Positions 52,284 through 62,862 of a stretch of 64,000 bases of DNA are shown here, piece by piece. Source of the DNA: Batillaria attramentaria (Eukaryota > Mollusca > Gastropoda > Batillariidae); NCBI GenBank assembly GCA_018292915.2, contig JACVVK020000207.1:1-64000 (forward strand), read 5' to 3'. The position numbers and the translations under genes were made by a program. Within the stretch, counting starts at the first letter, position 1; each line of letters opens with the position of its first letter. The notes under the pieces are model-generated. The model made no database searches. It worked only from the letters and a program-made list of their open reading frames with translations, and was not told the origin of the DNA.

Positions 52284-52578
52284 CTTTTCACATTCTTCGG
52301 GCAAAGTCCTTCCTTCCTTTCACTGGCTCCCTGGAGTTTGGTTGGCTTTCCTTCCATTCAGATTTTGAGGGTCAATTTTCAGGCTTTTTGTCTCTCAGAA
52401 AGTGGCAGCCCTGCAGTTGTGGTTTAACAGCTTCAGCAGTCTAATGCTTCATACACTGAGGTATGATCTTTGTGCAGTAATAACTTCATGCTTGTTTTTG
52501 TTTTCCAGTGATGCGCTGACAGAAAGAATAGCTCTTTACATAAAGGTAAGAGAGTTTGAAGAACTTAAATTTCAAACA

Positions 52579-52637
<59 letters not shown>

Positions 52638-53683
52638 CCTGCTCAAAATCAAGTTTGCCAAATAACATGAGTGCAGATGTGGAAATTATTGTACATGTAG
52701 ATGTAAAAGTGGGGGCGGTCGGTGGTCTAGTGGTTAAGAGACTTGTCACCAATGCAAGAGGTCAGTGGTTCGAGTCCCACTCGGGGCAAAGAATCACCGT
52801 TCATTCAGGCTGATCATCGAGGGTTCTCTCCGGGCACTCCGGCTTCCTCCCCCTCTGCTTTGGAAATATTCAGCCCATCAAATTTGAAAAATAAATGCAA
52901 TTTTAAATTCCGAAATTTAAATAGCTGAGCTGACCTTTTGCAACACGTGATTGTTTTGTGTTTGTCCAGTGTGTGAGAGAATGAGTGTGATTCACGTGAG
53001 CGTGCGTGTTGGGTTCAGTTCACGGCGCTTTTGGCCGATTTACGAAATGGGGTAAAGCGCCTATACGATACTCATTATTATTAAAAGTTATTGACAAGGC
53101 TTAGGTTTGCTTTTTTTCCACACCATTTGGTCTGATTCTGCCAGAGCTTGAGACCCCTTGAGACACCCTACCAAAACAAAAACGAAGAAAAAAATTGGAA
53201 AAACAAAATAGTGGTGATGAAAGTAATTCATTGATGTACATGGTGGCGGTAAACTAACCACAGCGCTCAGTAATATATGCATACCCATCTGCAGTGCCGT
53301 ACTCGATTACAATGGTTTGCACACTCACGTGAACACCATTAAACCAAAGTGCACACATGTAATTGACCATCAAAATTAATGTACACCTATTTTTGTCTGC
53401 TCAGCATTCTGTGCGCTCTCGTCTTAAACACAAGGGCCCACGCTTAGCTATGCACCTCCTCGCTGCTGCCACCCACCCACCTTCCCCTCCCCCTACGTAT
53501 CAAACAGGTTGAAATGGTTTTATCTTGTGGTTTTTGTTTGGTTTTTTTTTTCAGTCAGAGATGCAGGGCGAGAACAGAAACTTTTTCCTTGCGATCGTCG
53601 GAGGGCTTGCAGCGATAGTTGTCGTCACATCCGTTTTCTGCTGTGTCACTGGTGGGAGCGATTCCAAACAGAAGAAAGACTGA
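47071..53683 (+). CDS. Transmembrane protein with two thioredoxin-like domains
   Basis: Exons 47071-47215, 48141-48254, 48590-48712, 49270-49414, 50255-50308, 50923-51018, 51565-51690, 52509-52545 and 53555-53683 join in one frame (969 bases, 322 residues plus TGA). Residues 1-25 look like a signal peptide (hydrophobic core LHFSLQFLGVQFLML), with an in-frame TAG just upstream of the ATG. Domain 1 has a CSSC redox motif at 65-68 and a cis-proline candidate at P113 (KSFPSLVLL). Domain 2 has FYRKTCEEHF at 176-185, where the second cysteine of CxxC is missing, and a cis-proline candidate at P222 (TTCPELIYF). A membrane span lies at about 290-311, and the tail ends KQKKD, which fits the KxKxx ER-retrieval rule. 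This suggests a TMX/PDI-like ER membrane protein with its domains in the lumen. I do not recognise a named orthologue. The gene is convergent with PEX11G. Confidence 0.8.
47375..47767. mobile_element. DNA transposon D (393 bp), thioredoxin-like gene intron 1
   Basis: Perfect 16-bp terminal inverted repeat CAGGGTCCATACAGGT and 6-bp target duplication CCTGAG (47369-47374, 47768-47773). The GTCATGGAATT motif recurs at least four times just inside the left end. Confidence 0.92.
48289..48409 (-). mobile_element. SINE A copy 6, head truncated
   Basis: The body (GGTGTTTGGG to GGCCCCCAGCC) is present, but the tRNA-like head is missing. Lies in thioredoxin-like gene intron 2, 34 bp after the exon. 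Confidence 0.7.
48822..48905 (+). repeat. Degenerate tRNA-like (possible fourth SINE) head
   Basis: TTGGCAGAGTGGTTAAGG resembles an A box and GTGTTCAAATTC a weak B box. No second copy is seen in the window, so this is tentative; the acceptor stem does not pair well enough for a tRNA gene. Confidence 0.35.
49698..50091 (-). mobile_element. SINE C copy 3
   Basis: Nearly full-length, with a slightly damaged head. Lies in thioredoxin-like gene intron 4, antisense. Confidence 0.85.
50369..50426. repeat. (AC)n microsatellite
   Basis: About 29 AC units, ending at the target duplication of DNA element C. Confidence 0.95.
50433..50654. mobile_element. DNA transposon C (222 bp), thioredoxin-like gene intron 5
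   Basis: Perfect 16-bp terminal inverted repeat CAGCGATCGTCAAATG; 6-bp target duplication CCTGAA (50427-50432, 50655-50660). GGTAGCC and CATTCGGGCTA motifs are iterated inside. It lies directly next to an (AC)n tract. Confidence 0.92.
51002..51370. repeat. Tandem repeat (90-96 bp x 4) including an exon end and splice donor
   Basis: Each unit begins TGTCCAGAACTTATCTAG (units at 51002, 51096, 51192 and 51282). In unit 1 this is the 3' end of exon 6 of the thioredoxin-like gene and its donor; units 2-4 repeat them inside intron 6. Confidence 0.9.
51800..52413. mobile_element. DNA transposon B (614 bp), thioredoxin-like gene intron 7
   Basis: Terminal inverted repeat CAGGGCTGCCACT (13 bp); 6-bp target duplication CAGTTG (51794-51799, 52414-52419). 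The left-end sequence recurs internally at 51953 and 52237, and TTCCGGCTTTTT motifs are iterated. A C run of about 33 bases lies at 52250-52282. Confidence 0.9.
52575..52635. repeat. (AC)n microsatellite
   Basis: About 30 AC units starting 29 bp after a 37-bp exon of the thioredoxin-like gene. Confidence 0.95.
52712..53085 (+). mobile_element. SINE C copy 4
   Basis: Starts GGGGCGGTCGGTGGTCTAGT and ends CTCATTATTATT. Lies in thioredoxin-like gene intron 8, same sense as the gene. Confidence 0.88.
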
Positions 53684-53703
53684 AAGGATGCGATTTGTGC
53701 TGA

Positions 53704-53709
53704 AATAAA
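53704..53709 (+). promoter_or_regulatory. Polyadenylation signal of thioredoxin-like gene
   Basis: AATAAA 20 bases after the stop codon; implies a very short 3' UTR of about 40-50 bases. Confidence 0.6.
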
Positions 53710-53771
53710 TACCTTTTAGTAATACGCAGTTTGTGTACGTCGTGTTTCAAGTGTGTTCCATGAGCATGTAT

Positions 53772-54238
53772 CAGGGATGGATTTACTCAAATATGCCAAT
53801 GAGACATTGTCTCCTTGACCAGTCATTTTTATGAGACATTTTCGTTTTCCATGAGACAATCAAGTTCACCCGCATCACTCTGCCACATGTCTGTGCCGAG
53901 AACCTGTTCCTAAGTGCAGTGACGTTCAGGTTCTGAACAGAAAAGGACCTCTCAATCGCAGAACTGAGAAAACTGATAACGCGCCAATATTTTTTGCAAC
54001 TCTTTCGAGCGAGAGTTCCTGGCAGCGCGCGCGGCGAGCGGGATAAGTAACTTGCCTCATCACTAAAATTAGATTAGTGTAACAGACTCTATGACTGACA
54101 CAGACAGCGTATCTCTGCTTCGCGTGCGCTTGTGATGTCATGTTCGTGCGACATATGACGCATTTTGCGAAATTTCTATGCGACATTTTATCAAAATATG
54201 AGACATAGTCGCACGGCGCGCGAGAAAATCGATCCCTG
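53772..54238. mobile_element. DNA transposon F (467 bp)
   Basis: Imperfect terminal inverted repeat (CAGGGATGGATTTACTC versus CAGGGATCGATTTTCTC), with a 6-bp target duplication ATGTAT (53766-53771, 54239-54244). ATGAGACA is iterated inside both ends. Confidence 0.88.
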
Positions 54239-54428
54239 ATGTATGTGTAAAATGCAGTCATCAGTTTTACATGTAGTTGTCGAAACGCTTATCAAATCCA
54301 TGACGAAGGCGTAAACCGAAACATCAACTTGGGTGTCCGTGTCCGAGATAAGTGGTCTTTGTAATTTCTTTTGTTACTTCTGATTATCCACATACACTCA
54401 TTACCGCTTTCTTTACAGTCATCTAAAA

Positions 54429-54832
54429 TTAACCTTCCGGCTACGTCGCTAAAAAACTTCTTAGTCCTACATCGTGTGGAACAACTTACCCATGGTTTTT
54501 ACATAGGTAATTTTCAACTTATTCCTAGTCCTACATCGTGGGAAACAAATTACCCATGGTTTTTAGAAAGGTAAATTTCAACTTATTCCTAGTCCTATGT
54601 CGTGGGAAACAAATTACCCATGGTTTTTATATAGGCAATTCACAACTTATTTATTGTTTAATTACTCTGCTAATTATAAGTTAAACAACACAATTTTTGG
54701 CATGAACATAGTCAAACCATTTATTGACAAAGTCATGAAATTTCAATGGTGTGACCTAAATATTGACCGAGATACGTTCATCTAAAGCAATGTGTGTGCA
54801 ACTTTTTACCCACGACATAGCCGGAAGGTTAA
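54429..54832. mobile_element. TTAA-flanked MITE, family 1, copy 2 (three internal repeats)
   Basis: Same ends as the copy at 19349 (one mismatch in the right end, GACATAG), with TTAA on both sides but three internal units. About 90 per cent or more similar by eye. Confidence 0.9.
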
Positions 54833-55628
54833 GGAGTAATGTGGGTGGTGTAAATGAACTCTTCCTCTGAGCTTCTCTTTATCGACTTTCCTCAGAAGAG
54901 ATTTTTCTGGCCTTGAGTTTTCCGCAAAGCCAGTCTTTTGGCTCAGAAAGCTTCTCTGCTTTCCTCAGAATTCTCCAGAAAAGAGGGGGGTTCTCAAGCT
55001 TGGTCATGATACAACCAAAAGAAAGTGGTCTTAATATCACACTCTATGCCAAAGCTAATGCAAGGCATTGTGTTCTTCCAAATTCAGAAAGTGTCCTCAT
55101 GCTGTGAACTGAACTCATCCATGAATTAACTGAGCCAAATTTAAAAAAAAAAAACTAAAAAAAACTAATGTGCATTCATTCTTGCAAATGTATTTATCGA
55201 CCTGAATAAGCATACAGTAATATACATTCTGAAGTTTTTCTTCAAGCAATCTCCATGATTCATTTGGAACATCACAAAGCAGACTTCTTGGAATTCACAG
55301 AAAAAGATGATACATGTATCCATTGCAAACTGAAAAGAATAATAAAAGCACCTATTTCTGAGTATACATACTGGTAAATCCCAGAAACAACAATGTTGTG
55401 ACAGTTAAATGCGACAAAAAATGCGAAGAAGTCATAAGATTACACCTGAAACTGACATAAATCTCATTCTGACTGCGACAATACAAACCACCACCAACTG
55501 GTATCCCCCCCCCCCTTCCCCCAACCACCACCCCCCCCCCATTCCCCCAACCACCACCCCCCCCCCCCTTCCCCGTTTTAAACAAGGGTCTTTTTTGTGT
55601 GCACCTCAATGACTGAGAATTACATGTG

Positions 55629-55935
55629 CAGGGGTGCCAATTTTTGGAACACTACGGATGTTCAGAATAAGAACTTTCAAAAATAAAATTTTCCAGATCG
55701 AGAAAAAAAATTTCTCGACTTGGAACTTTCCAAAATGTAACTTTCCAGGTAGGCACAATCAGGAAGCAAAAAGTTCTGAATTATAGGGCGACTACCAAGA
55801 GTACTGTAACATGTCCAACTCCCCCCTCCTCTCCCCCCCCCCCCCCCCCCACCTTCAGGCTGTTAGGTCTTTTGAATTGGGTTTAGCCGCAAAGTGATTT
55901 TCCAGATCGGGAAGCCTTTCCCACTTGCACCCCTT
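55629..55935. mobile_element. DNA transposon G (307 bp), decayed
   Basis: Left end CAGGGGTGCCAAT, right end (reverse) AAGGGGTGCAAGT; 6-bp target duplication CATGTG (55623-55628, 55936-55941). AACTTTCCA-like motifs are repeated inside. The outermost base of the right end is mutated. Confidence 0.75.
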
Positions 55936-56224
55936 CATGTGCATCATGTACCATTCCCTTTGTCAATTTAAAAAACTGGAAAGCTTACACAAATCAAAGA
56001 TTCCCATTGCACAACATGAAAACAAAATCACAAATAATTATGCAGTGTGCTGCACAATCGTATAGGCTTAAAACACTTTCCCGCGTAATCTCAGCTGTAT
56101 TTTGGGGTGGGTTTTTTCGTCGTTGTTGTTGTTGTTGTTTTTACATGTACTAACAGAATTGACAATTCATGAATATGTGTATGCCTAATTCTGTTCATGT
56201 ATTGTTCTCATAAACATGTGCAAG

Positions 56225-56230
<6 letters not shown>

Positions 56231-56273
<43 letters not shown>
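56231..56273. repeat. (AC)n microsatellite
   Basis: About 21 AC units. Confidence 0.95.
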
Positions 56274-56276
<3 letters not shown>

Positions 56277-56408
56277 ACCACATACACAATGCAACACACC
56301 TTGCACAAAAATCCCCATATATACAAAATTCACCGATTAACCCTTGCCTTATTAGCTGGAAAAGAAAATCACTGTGCACTGAGTTTCTAACACCTTCCCA
56401 TGGATACC

Positions 56409-56842
56409 CAGGCATGGGAATTGTCCGCCTAAAGGCAAATTTCCGCCTAAATGAAATTGGGTTTCCGCCTAAAAAAGGAAGTTTCTGCCTAAAAGAGTCT
56501 GTATTTTCCGCCTAAATCAAATTGGGTTTCCGCCTAAAAAAAAAAACTATTCCGCCTAAAAAAGTCTGGTTGATTTTTTAAAAAAAGAAGAAATGCAGCT
56601 CCGCTTTTCTTTTCACCGATTGCCGCCGAGTTGTTGACCGCCCACTTGAGTTACGCGATACCTAAAAGGAAAGTACAGCGTTTTATGTGGGCAGTATTAA
56701 GGCTGAACGCCTTTCGTCTCCCTGTCGCCCCCCCCCCCACCCCCCCTCCCGCTTTTCAGTTTCTTTGGGTAAAGTCCGTCCTTCCGCCTTTGTGCACCGT
56801 GAAAATTTCAGTCTTTTTTTACTTCTCCAATTCCCATGCCTG
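56409..56842. mobile_element. DNA transposon E (434 bp)
   Basis: Perfect 15-bp terminal inverted repeat CAGGCATGGGAATTG; 5-bp target duplication ATACC (56404-56408, 56843-56847). A CCGCCTAAA motif occurs about six times in the first 160 bp. It shares the terminal CAGGCATG with element A. Confidence 0.92.
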
Positions 56843-57782
56843 ATACCACTCATGGATACCATACTTTCACACTAGCTCGTAAGTTCCCAATATTACTCCT
56901 CATTCATTTCCTCTGGATAATAAGGTAAGCATTTCCTCACCAAGAAAAGACTATTGTCCTAATTCTTTCAACATACACTTTCAGACTTAAAACAGCAGTA
57001 TTTTCCAGGTAGTAATTTGTTGTAACATGTTACTGATAAAAGTAATGACGTTTCAATAAAATGTGTGGAATAATGAGTGAGATACGAGCACTAGAATATG
57101 TCAACTGTAGGCGCAAAATCATCCATGACATAGTCATGACACTGTCATGCAATTTTGGCATAACCAGATTTTGAGAATCACACATGATGGTGTGCAATGT
57201 ACACTTTTGCACTTTTCTCAAATTCCAGTCACAAATTCCATGACGTCTATGTAGAGGTTCAAACTTGTACTGGTTTTCTTGTGCCCTGTGCCTTGTTCAT
57301 ATCCTAAACAACATCTTTGCACCTTTGTTGCTATAGTAACACTGCATTCAACCCAGACAGGACCAGATATCACCACTACTAAGGCACATGGCTCCAAGTG
57401 GAGCATAGGCCATCGACGACCCTTCGCCATCGCACTCTGTTCTGGGCTACTCTTGCCACTCCAGTCCAGTTGATACCAGATATCACTGCAGCCTTTAAAT
57501 TTCTTACGTGCACATCTGCCAAATTTTACAAGGCAGCCTGCAACCCACATGCACTCCAGGAGTATTTTTCCCCCCTTCAAACTTTCGTCAGCCAATATCC
57601 GAACACTTTCGTTGCTGACAACAGTTTAAGTGCGCACTCACAACCAAACACTTATTTTGAGGAATCTTTTTCTTTTTCTTTCTGCCCCATCTTCAAGTTC
57701 ATTAACAACAACGCTGACTAACATTCAAACCACCCAGTCACTCACAAACATATCAAGAGAAAGGAGACTGACATTCAAACAC

Positions 57783-60700
57783 TTATTTTGATGATGGCCA
57801 ATTTCTGTACAACATGACCAGAGTTGATACAAGTCCACAGATTCCATTGGCCGATGGATGAAGCTTCTGAGACCACAGGAAACCTTTCGGGAGCCAGCTG
57901 ATGGCGTTTGTCAAGTCAGCAGCCGACTGGATGATGAGGAGGATCAGATCACGTCTCTCCAATGCCAACTTGGTCATCTTTTCATCGATCTGCTGGTTCT
58001 GTTGAGAGTCAATCTCTCTGCAACGAAGAAAAAAAAAAATTGTCCGAGGTAATAACAATACTTTTCCCCGACTGCTTGGCCCAAAGCATTGCGAACTGAA
58101 CCAGACATGCACCCTCGCAAGGATTCACTCACAACAGAAGCCAGCGCATCACAATTCATGGTGTGAGTGGTGATCAAGCTGCGTTCCCTCACACAATGGA
58201 AATCAACACAATACATACATGTACATGTACAATCACACGACGTGAGTGGTACTTACACTGCATTCACTCACACAACAGAAATCAACATGTTATAATCACG
58301 CAGTGTGAGTGGTAATTGTGCTGAATTCACTATACAACAGAAATCAACACTTTACAATAATGGGGTGTGAGTGGTAATTATGCAGCATTCACACAACGGA
58401 AATCAACACAATACAGCCACACAGTGTGAGTGGTGATTAAGCTGCATTCGCTCACACTGGAAATCAACACAATACAATCACACAGTGCAAGTGGTAATTA
58501 TGCTGTATTCACTCACACAATGGAAATCAATTTATTAATGCAACACAATCACTCGGTGTGAGTGGTAATTAAGCTGCATTCACTCACACAATGGAAATCA
58601 ATGCAACACAATCACTCGGTGTGAGTGGTAATTAAGCTGCATTCACTCACACAATGGAAATCAATGCAACACAATCACTCGGTGTGAGTGGTAATTAAGC
58701 TGCATTCATTCACACAATGGAAATCAACACAATACAATCACATGGTGTAGGTGATTATAATATGCTGCCTTCACTCACACAACATAAGTCAACACGATAC
58801 AATCATGCGGTGTGAGTGGTAATAAAGTTGCATTCACTCACACAGTGGAAATCAACACATTACAATCACACAGTGTGAAAAGTCTGCTCAGCTATCAAAG
58901 ATATAGAATCTAAATTAGCATTAATTCTTATTTCTTACTCTGGCCAGACCTTAACACTTTCAGCCCTGCCACCGTATCACCTATGGTCTCGCAGACCCTA
59001 ACAATAATATGCGTGCATGTGACCGACTCTCATATGCTCTGCACAGTGGAAGATACCCCTATAGGATGGATCCAACACTTCTTGAGAAATAGGGTTTGTA
59101 TGCAAGAGCCCAGCTTTAGATCTAGCACACTTGTAAAACTCCCAGGCAGAGAGTGTTATCACTATTGATATTCTTTCAGGGCTGAAAGGGTTAAAATTCA
59201 ATATATATTTGTTTTGTGTAAAAAGCAACAACAAAAAACCTAAGGTCATCATGGGCTAGAAGCAACTAAACAATAAGCATGCTTACCTGTCTTCTGTCTT
59301 CTCCAGATACTTCTGCTTTTTCAAGCTGAGTGTCTTCATAGCACATATCCGCAGTTTCACCAGGGATCTAAAAGAAAAATAATAACAATAAATAAATAAA
59401 ATAAAATGAAATAAAAAGTAAAAAACAAACTTGAAAACTATCACAGTGTGCATACCCTGGGCTTCAGAAAATAGCCTGTTATCTCTTCCTGTTGTTGTCA
59501 GGACTGAATGTTTGACTTTTTGCCAGTTTGCACAAGCTGGGATCTGTGTACCGGCCCCCGCAGAGTAGTGGTTAGCACTTTGGACCATGAACCCGGAGAC
59601 CCGGGTTTGAGTCCTAGCCGAGGCAAGCAGGATTTTTCCTACCTAGGCCGGCTCCTACCCAGAGCTGGTGTGCTATGGGCCTAATGGGGAGGCTATTGCC
59701 ACACAGCTGAGATTCACCCACTTCACGGGTGCGACTTTGGGGGGTGTTTCCCTTGGTATGACATGTCTTTGATCTGCATGATTACACGGCCGGCACAACA
59801 GATGCCATAGTTCCCGGGCCTGGTTAACGCCGGGATATTAATTTTATGACAGGAAGCGTGGAATGCGGCCCTGTCCCGGTCACAAACCCACACAGACCTC
59901 AAGAGCATCATCTTACCATCATCCTCATCTCCATCATCATGCATAGTCAAAATTGCCCCAGTTTTTTAGCCCTCTGTGGCTTCCACCCATGACTTGGGAG
60001 GAACACCACTGGAGCTGGCAAAGAGTTGGGGCAGCAAAATAAACAAAGAAAAGAAAAAGCTGGGGTCTGTGTGGCCAGGCACGTGTGTGTGTGTGTGTGT
60101 TTGGTTGGGTGGGGGAGAAAGAGCTGATGGAGATGGGAGGGAAAAGGGGAAGGATTGCTTTATTTTATTGTTTCATTATGTTTTGTTAGGAGTAAGCAGA
60201 CCGGACTATAAATCATGATTAATGAACATACTTGATGATCTCCGTGAAAAGTGAACATGCCCAGATGCAGAGTCCAAGTAGCCACAGTAGACCAGAGTTC
60301 CCAGGCAGGATTTCTTTATCCCTCAGCCAGGCGATGTGCTCCACCGGGTAATACAGCTGATTCAGCAAGCCGCTCAACACCTCCAGTGGACGCAGCCATG
60401 GGTTAGGTTGCTGTATCAAAACAAAACACTAAACTGTCACAGCATTTGTGAAAAGTCTCAGAAGATAAAAAATGAAGCATCTAAGCTAGGGTTTTTTATA
60501 GTCACTGTCACATTGTTTTGGTGATAGGGTAAGCATTGCCGTGTGCCCTGTTGTGAGTGACACTGTATGCCGCAAAAAAAAACAAAAAAAAACTCGGGCA
60601 ACAACTTAAATGACTGAACAAGGCTTTTAAAACTTAACAATAATAAATTATCGACTTCCTCCTCCCAATCACATACGTTCATCGGCTTTCTGTCTGTCGC

Positions 60701-61054
60701 TCCTATGACCGACAGTGCACCACACTTGTGGCCTGGTGGAACGGATTTCAGACCAGTCGAATGTTTGCATGATGTATGCATGTATAATGTATGTTGGCTG
60801 CACATCAAAATTAGCATGCATACTAACTCTACCTTCAAGCCAAACCCTGTCGACAAGTTCAGCATGAGCATGGAGAAATCGTCGAACAGACGAAGCACGA
60901 CACGGCATCCTCCCAGCTCCGATACGAGTTTCCGGAACTTGGCTTGAAGGGGTGTGTTGCCGCGTCCACCCAGGTACATAAACACGTAGGTGAACAACCG
61001 GATGGTCCTGTCCTTTCCTCGGTAACTCTCCAGCACCTTGACTAAGTCTGCCAT
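57783..61054 (-). CDS. PEX11G: Peroxisomal membrane protein 11 gamma (PEX11G/PEX11C)
   Basis: Four - strand exons: 61054-60833 (74 codons), 60410-60232, 59367-59287 and 58017-57783 (stop TAA 57783-57785). GT-AG borders and phases all agree and give 238 residues, close to the usual size of about 240. Exon 1 holds the family signature: LESYRGKDRTIRLFTY near the N-terminus and GGCRVVLRLFDDFSML around residues 50-65. Exon 2 gives PLEVLSGLLNQLYYPVEHIA, a region preceding a hydrophobic span (SGLLWLLGLCIWACSLF). Exon 4 ends in a second hydrophobic stretch (GICGLVSTLVMLY). PEX11 proteins bend the peroxisomal membrane and promote its elongation and division; the gamma form is thought to link to fission factors (family knowledge). 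An in-frame ATG 24 bases upstream (61078) exists, but MADLVKVLESYRG from 61054 fits the family better. Intron 2 carries SINE B and intron 3 a minisatellite. Confidence 0.93.
58120..58900. repeat. Minisatellite, about 63 bp x 12, in PEX11G intron 3
   Basis: About twelve units of GCATTCACTCACACAATGG...GTGTGAGTGGTAATTAA. The sequence to the left (AAGCATTGCGAACTGAACC) and right (AGTCTGCTCAGCTATC) matches the two sides of the equivalent point in SINE C. Confidence 0.88.
58951..59194. mobile_element. TTAA-flanked MITE, family 2, copy 2
   Basis: TTAA at both ends; termini CACTTTCAGCCCTG and (reverse) CCCTTTCAGCCCTG. Lies in PEX11G intron 3, 93 bp from an exon. The interior differs from the copy at 3716, so the two may be separate subfamilies. 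Confidence 0.75.
59551..60060 (+). mobile_element. SINE B copy 2
   Basis: Same head and body as the copy at 24480, about 85-90 per cent alike by eye, with an A-rich tail. In PEX11G intron 2, antisense to the gene. Confidence 0.85.
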
Positions 61055-62056
61055 CGTTTCGTTTGTCAGAAGGAACACAGTCGGTGGTCAAAGGTCGACT
61101 CTTGATCCAGTTTCGTTTTCGAGGCCAAAGGTGTTTGCCGTAAAAACAGTAGTTAAAAGCTTTTTGCGACATTCCTATTGTCGCATGTTGGATGTTGTTT
61201 TGTTTTGATACTTCGTGAGATAGAGTTTCGGAGTTTCAGTTTGGACTCAGTTCCATTTTGTGCAGTGACTGAACATTGATGCTATATGATCTGGTAAACA
61301 CGACTTTGTGTACTCCGCCGTAGCTTTACACGTCATCTAGGCCGGTGTCTTTACTCAGCCGCAGTAACGCAGCCCATTGAAAAGCCCCAATGGCTCAGCG
61401 GATTTGTAAGGAAGAACGACTCTTTCTCGCATTAGTGCACCATTCACCAGACTAGAGTTGCATGAACGACAAGAACATACATAAACCAAATGAAGACACA
61501 CAAACAGTTCTCCCAGGGCCCCCTCCCCCCCCCCCCCCCACAAAAAAAACTTGAAAAAAAAAAAACTGCCGCGGAATCAGTAGAAAAAAAAACTGACTAA
61601 AAAAAACAACAACAACACAGTTTGACCATAAAATCACCTGCGTGACAACTGAGCAACTTGAGACGGCCGGGACTGCCACCGGCACACTGCACAAAGGACT
61701 GATACACCCCAAAACTGGACACGCTGAACAAGTCGAAAACTGAACGGCAGTAATTATTGTTTCTCAAGTTTCTCATACGTGTGTTCTAGTACTTGAGGAC
61801 TGAACTATATATCAGTGTATGTGTTTTTCATTTTATGTAAGTTGTATGTATTCAGTGTCTGGTTGTTCGTCATTTCAAGTTATGTCCACTGACCACTGTG
61901 ACAACCGAATATCCCATTTGGGTCAATACAGATTTATATACATTTGAATAAGTGACGGCCGGGCAGTCAGTTACCCTCGATGACCACTGAGCCGGGCAGT
62001 TTCACAAGAATATTCCCAGTTATCACTTTTGAGGCCTGCATGTTATTGATATGATG

Positions 62057-62184
<128 letters not shown>

Positions 62185-62757
62185 GGTAGGGAGTACAAAC
62201 GCCGTGATTTGCAGTTCAGGTATACACTGTACCAGAATAAATTGTGATTTACATTAATGCTACCTTATATTTATTAGTATGAAGTTAGTATGACCGGAGT
62301 ACAGATTCTGGTCAGGAGTATTGTTCAATTGTGTTTTACCCTTTCCGACTGTTTTGCGCAGTATAGTGGGCGAGAACAGTTCACCGAGGCGTGTGAGTTC
62401 ACTTTTGTATACTAGTAGCTCATTCTACTTTTGGCCGTTGCACGTTGAAGAGAGTAGCCGACTGTGCTTTCTGTCACTGAAGCGATATTTGGTGGTTGAC
62501 TGGATTTGACCTATTGCGAATGTTCGACTTTATACCAAATCACTGGTGAGTTTCATACATGTGTTTGATTGTTCGTACGTATGAATGAATGGATGATAAT
62601 GAATAAATACTGAGCAGCCGAATGTTTGTACTGAGAAAGTGATGTGAGTTGAAAAGGTGTGAGTAGTTTTAACCAGTTAGTTTCTAGTTGGAAGTAGTTA
62701 TATTTTGCCAGTGTTCGGAGGAAGTGATTTTGCTGTTACATATTGTGTTAGTATTAC

Positions 62758-62862
62758 GGTAACGGTCATGTGGATTGTTGAGGTTAGCTGCTGGTAACGG
62801 TCATGTGGATTGTTGAGGTTAGCTGCTGGTAACGGTCATGTGGATTGTTGAGGTTAGTTGCT
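62758..62862. repeat. Tandem repeat, 35 bp x 3
   Basis: GGTAACGGTCATGTGGATTG... repeated three times with one visible mismatch; a recent amplification. Confidence 0.9.

Larger units (their letters stand above)
53710..57782. other. Spacer between convergent thioredoxin-like gene and PEX11G
   Basis: No exon is recognised. It contains DNA elements F, G and E, TTAA element copy 2, C-rich runs at 55505-55570 and 55826-55850, and an (AC)n tract at 56231-56273. The PEX11G 3' UTR must begin at the right edge, but I could not place its poly(A) site. Confidence 0.5.

Noticed and set aside
54260..54350. Possible LINE or Penelope remnant (CGAAACGC...GACGAAGGCG)
   Set aside because: Familiar-looking string, but no reading frame or second copy in the window.
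57218..57595. 125-residue - strand ORF beyond the PEX11G stop
   Set aside because: No recognisable domain and no splice connection; may be an old repeat remnant, but I cannot support a family.
58120..58900. CRISPR-like array of regularly spaced repeats
   Set aside because: Units are contiguous and degenerate without unique spacers, and the context is an animal intron: a minisatellite.
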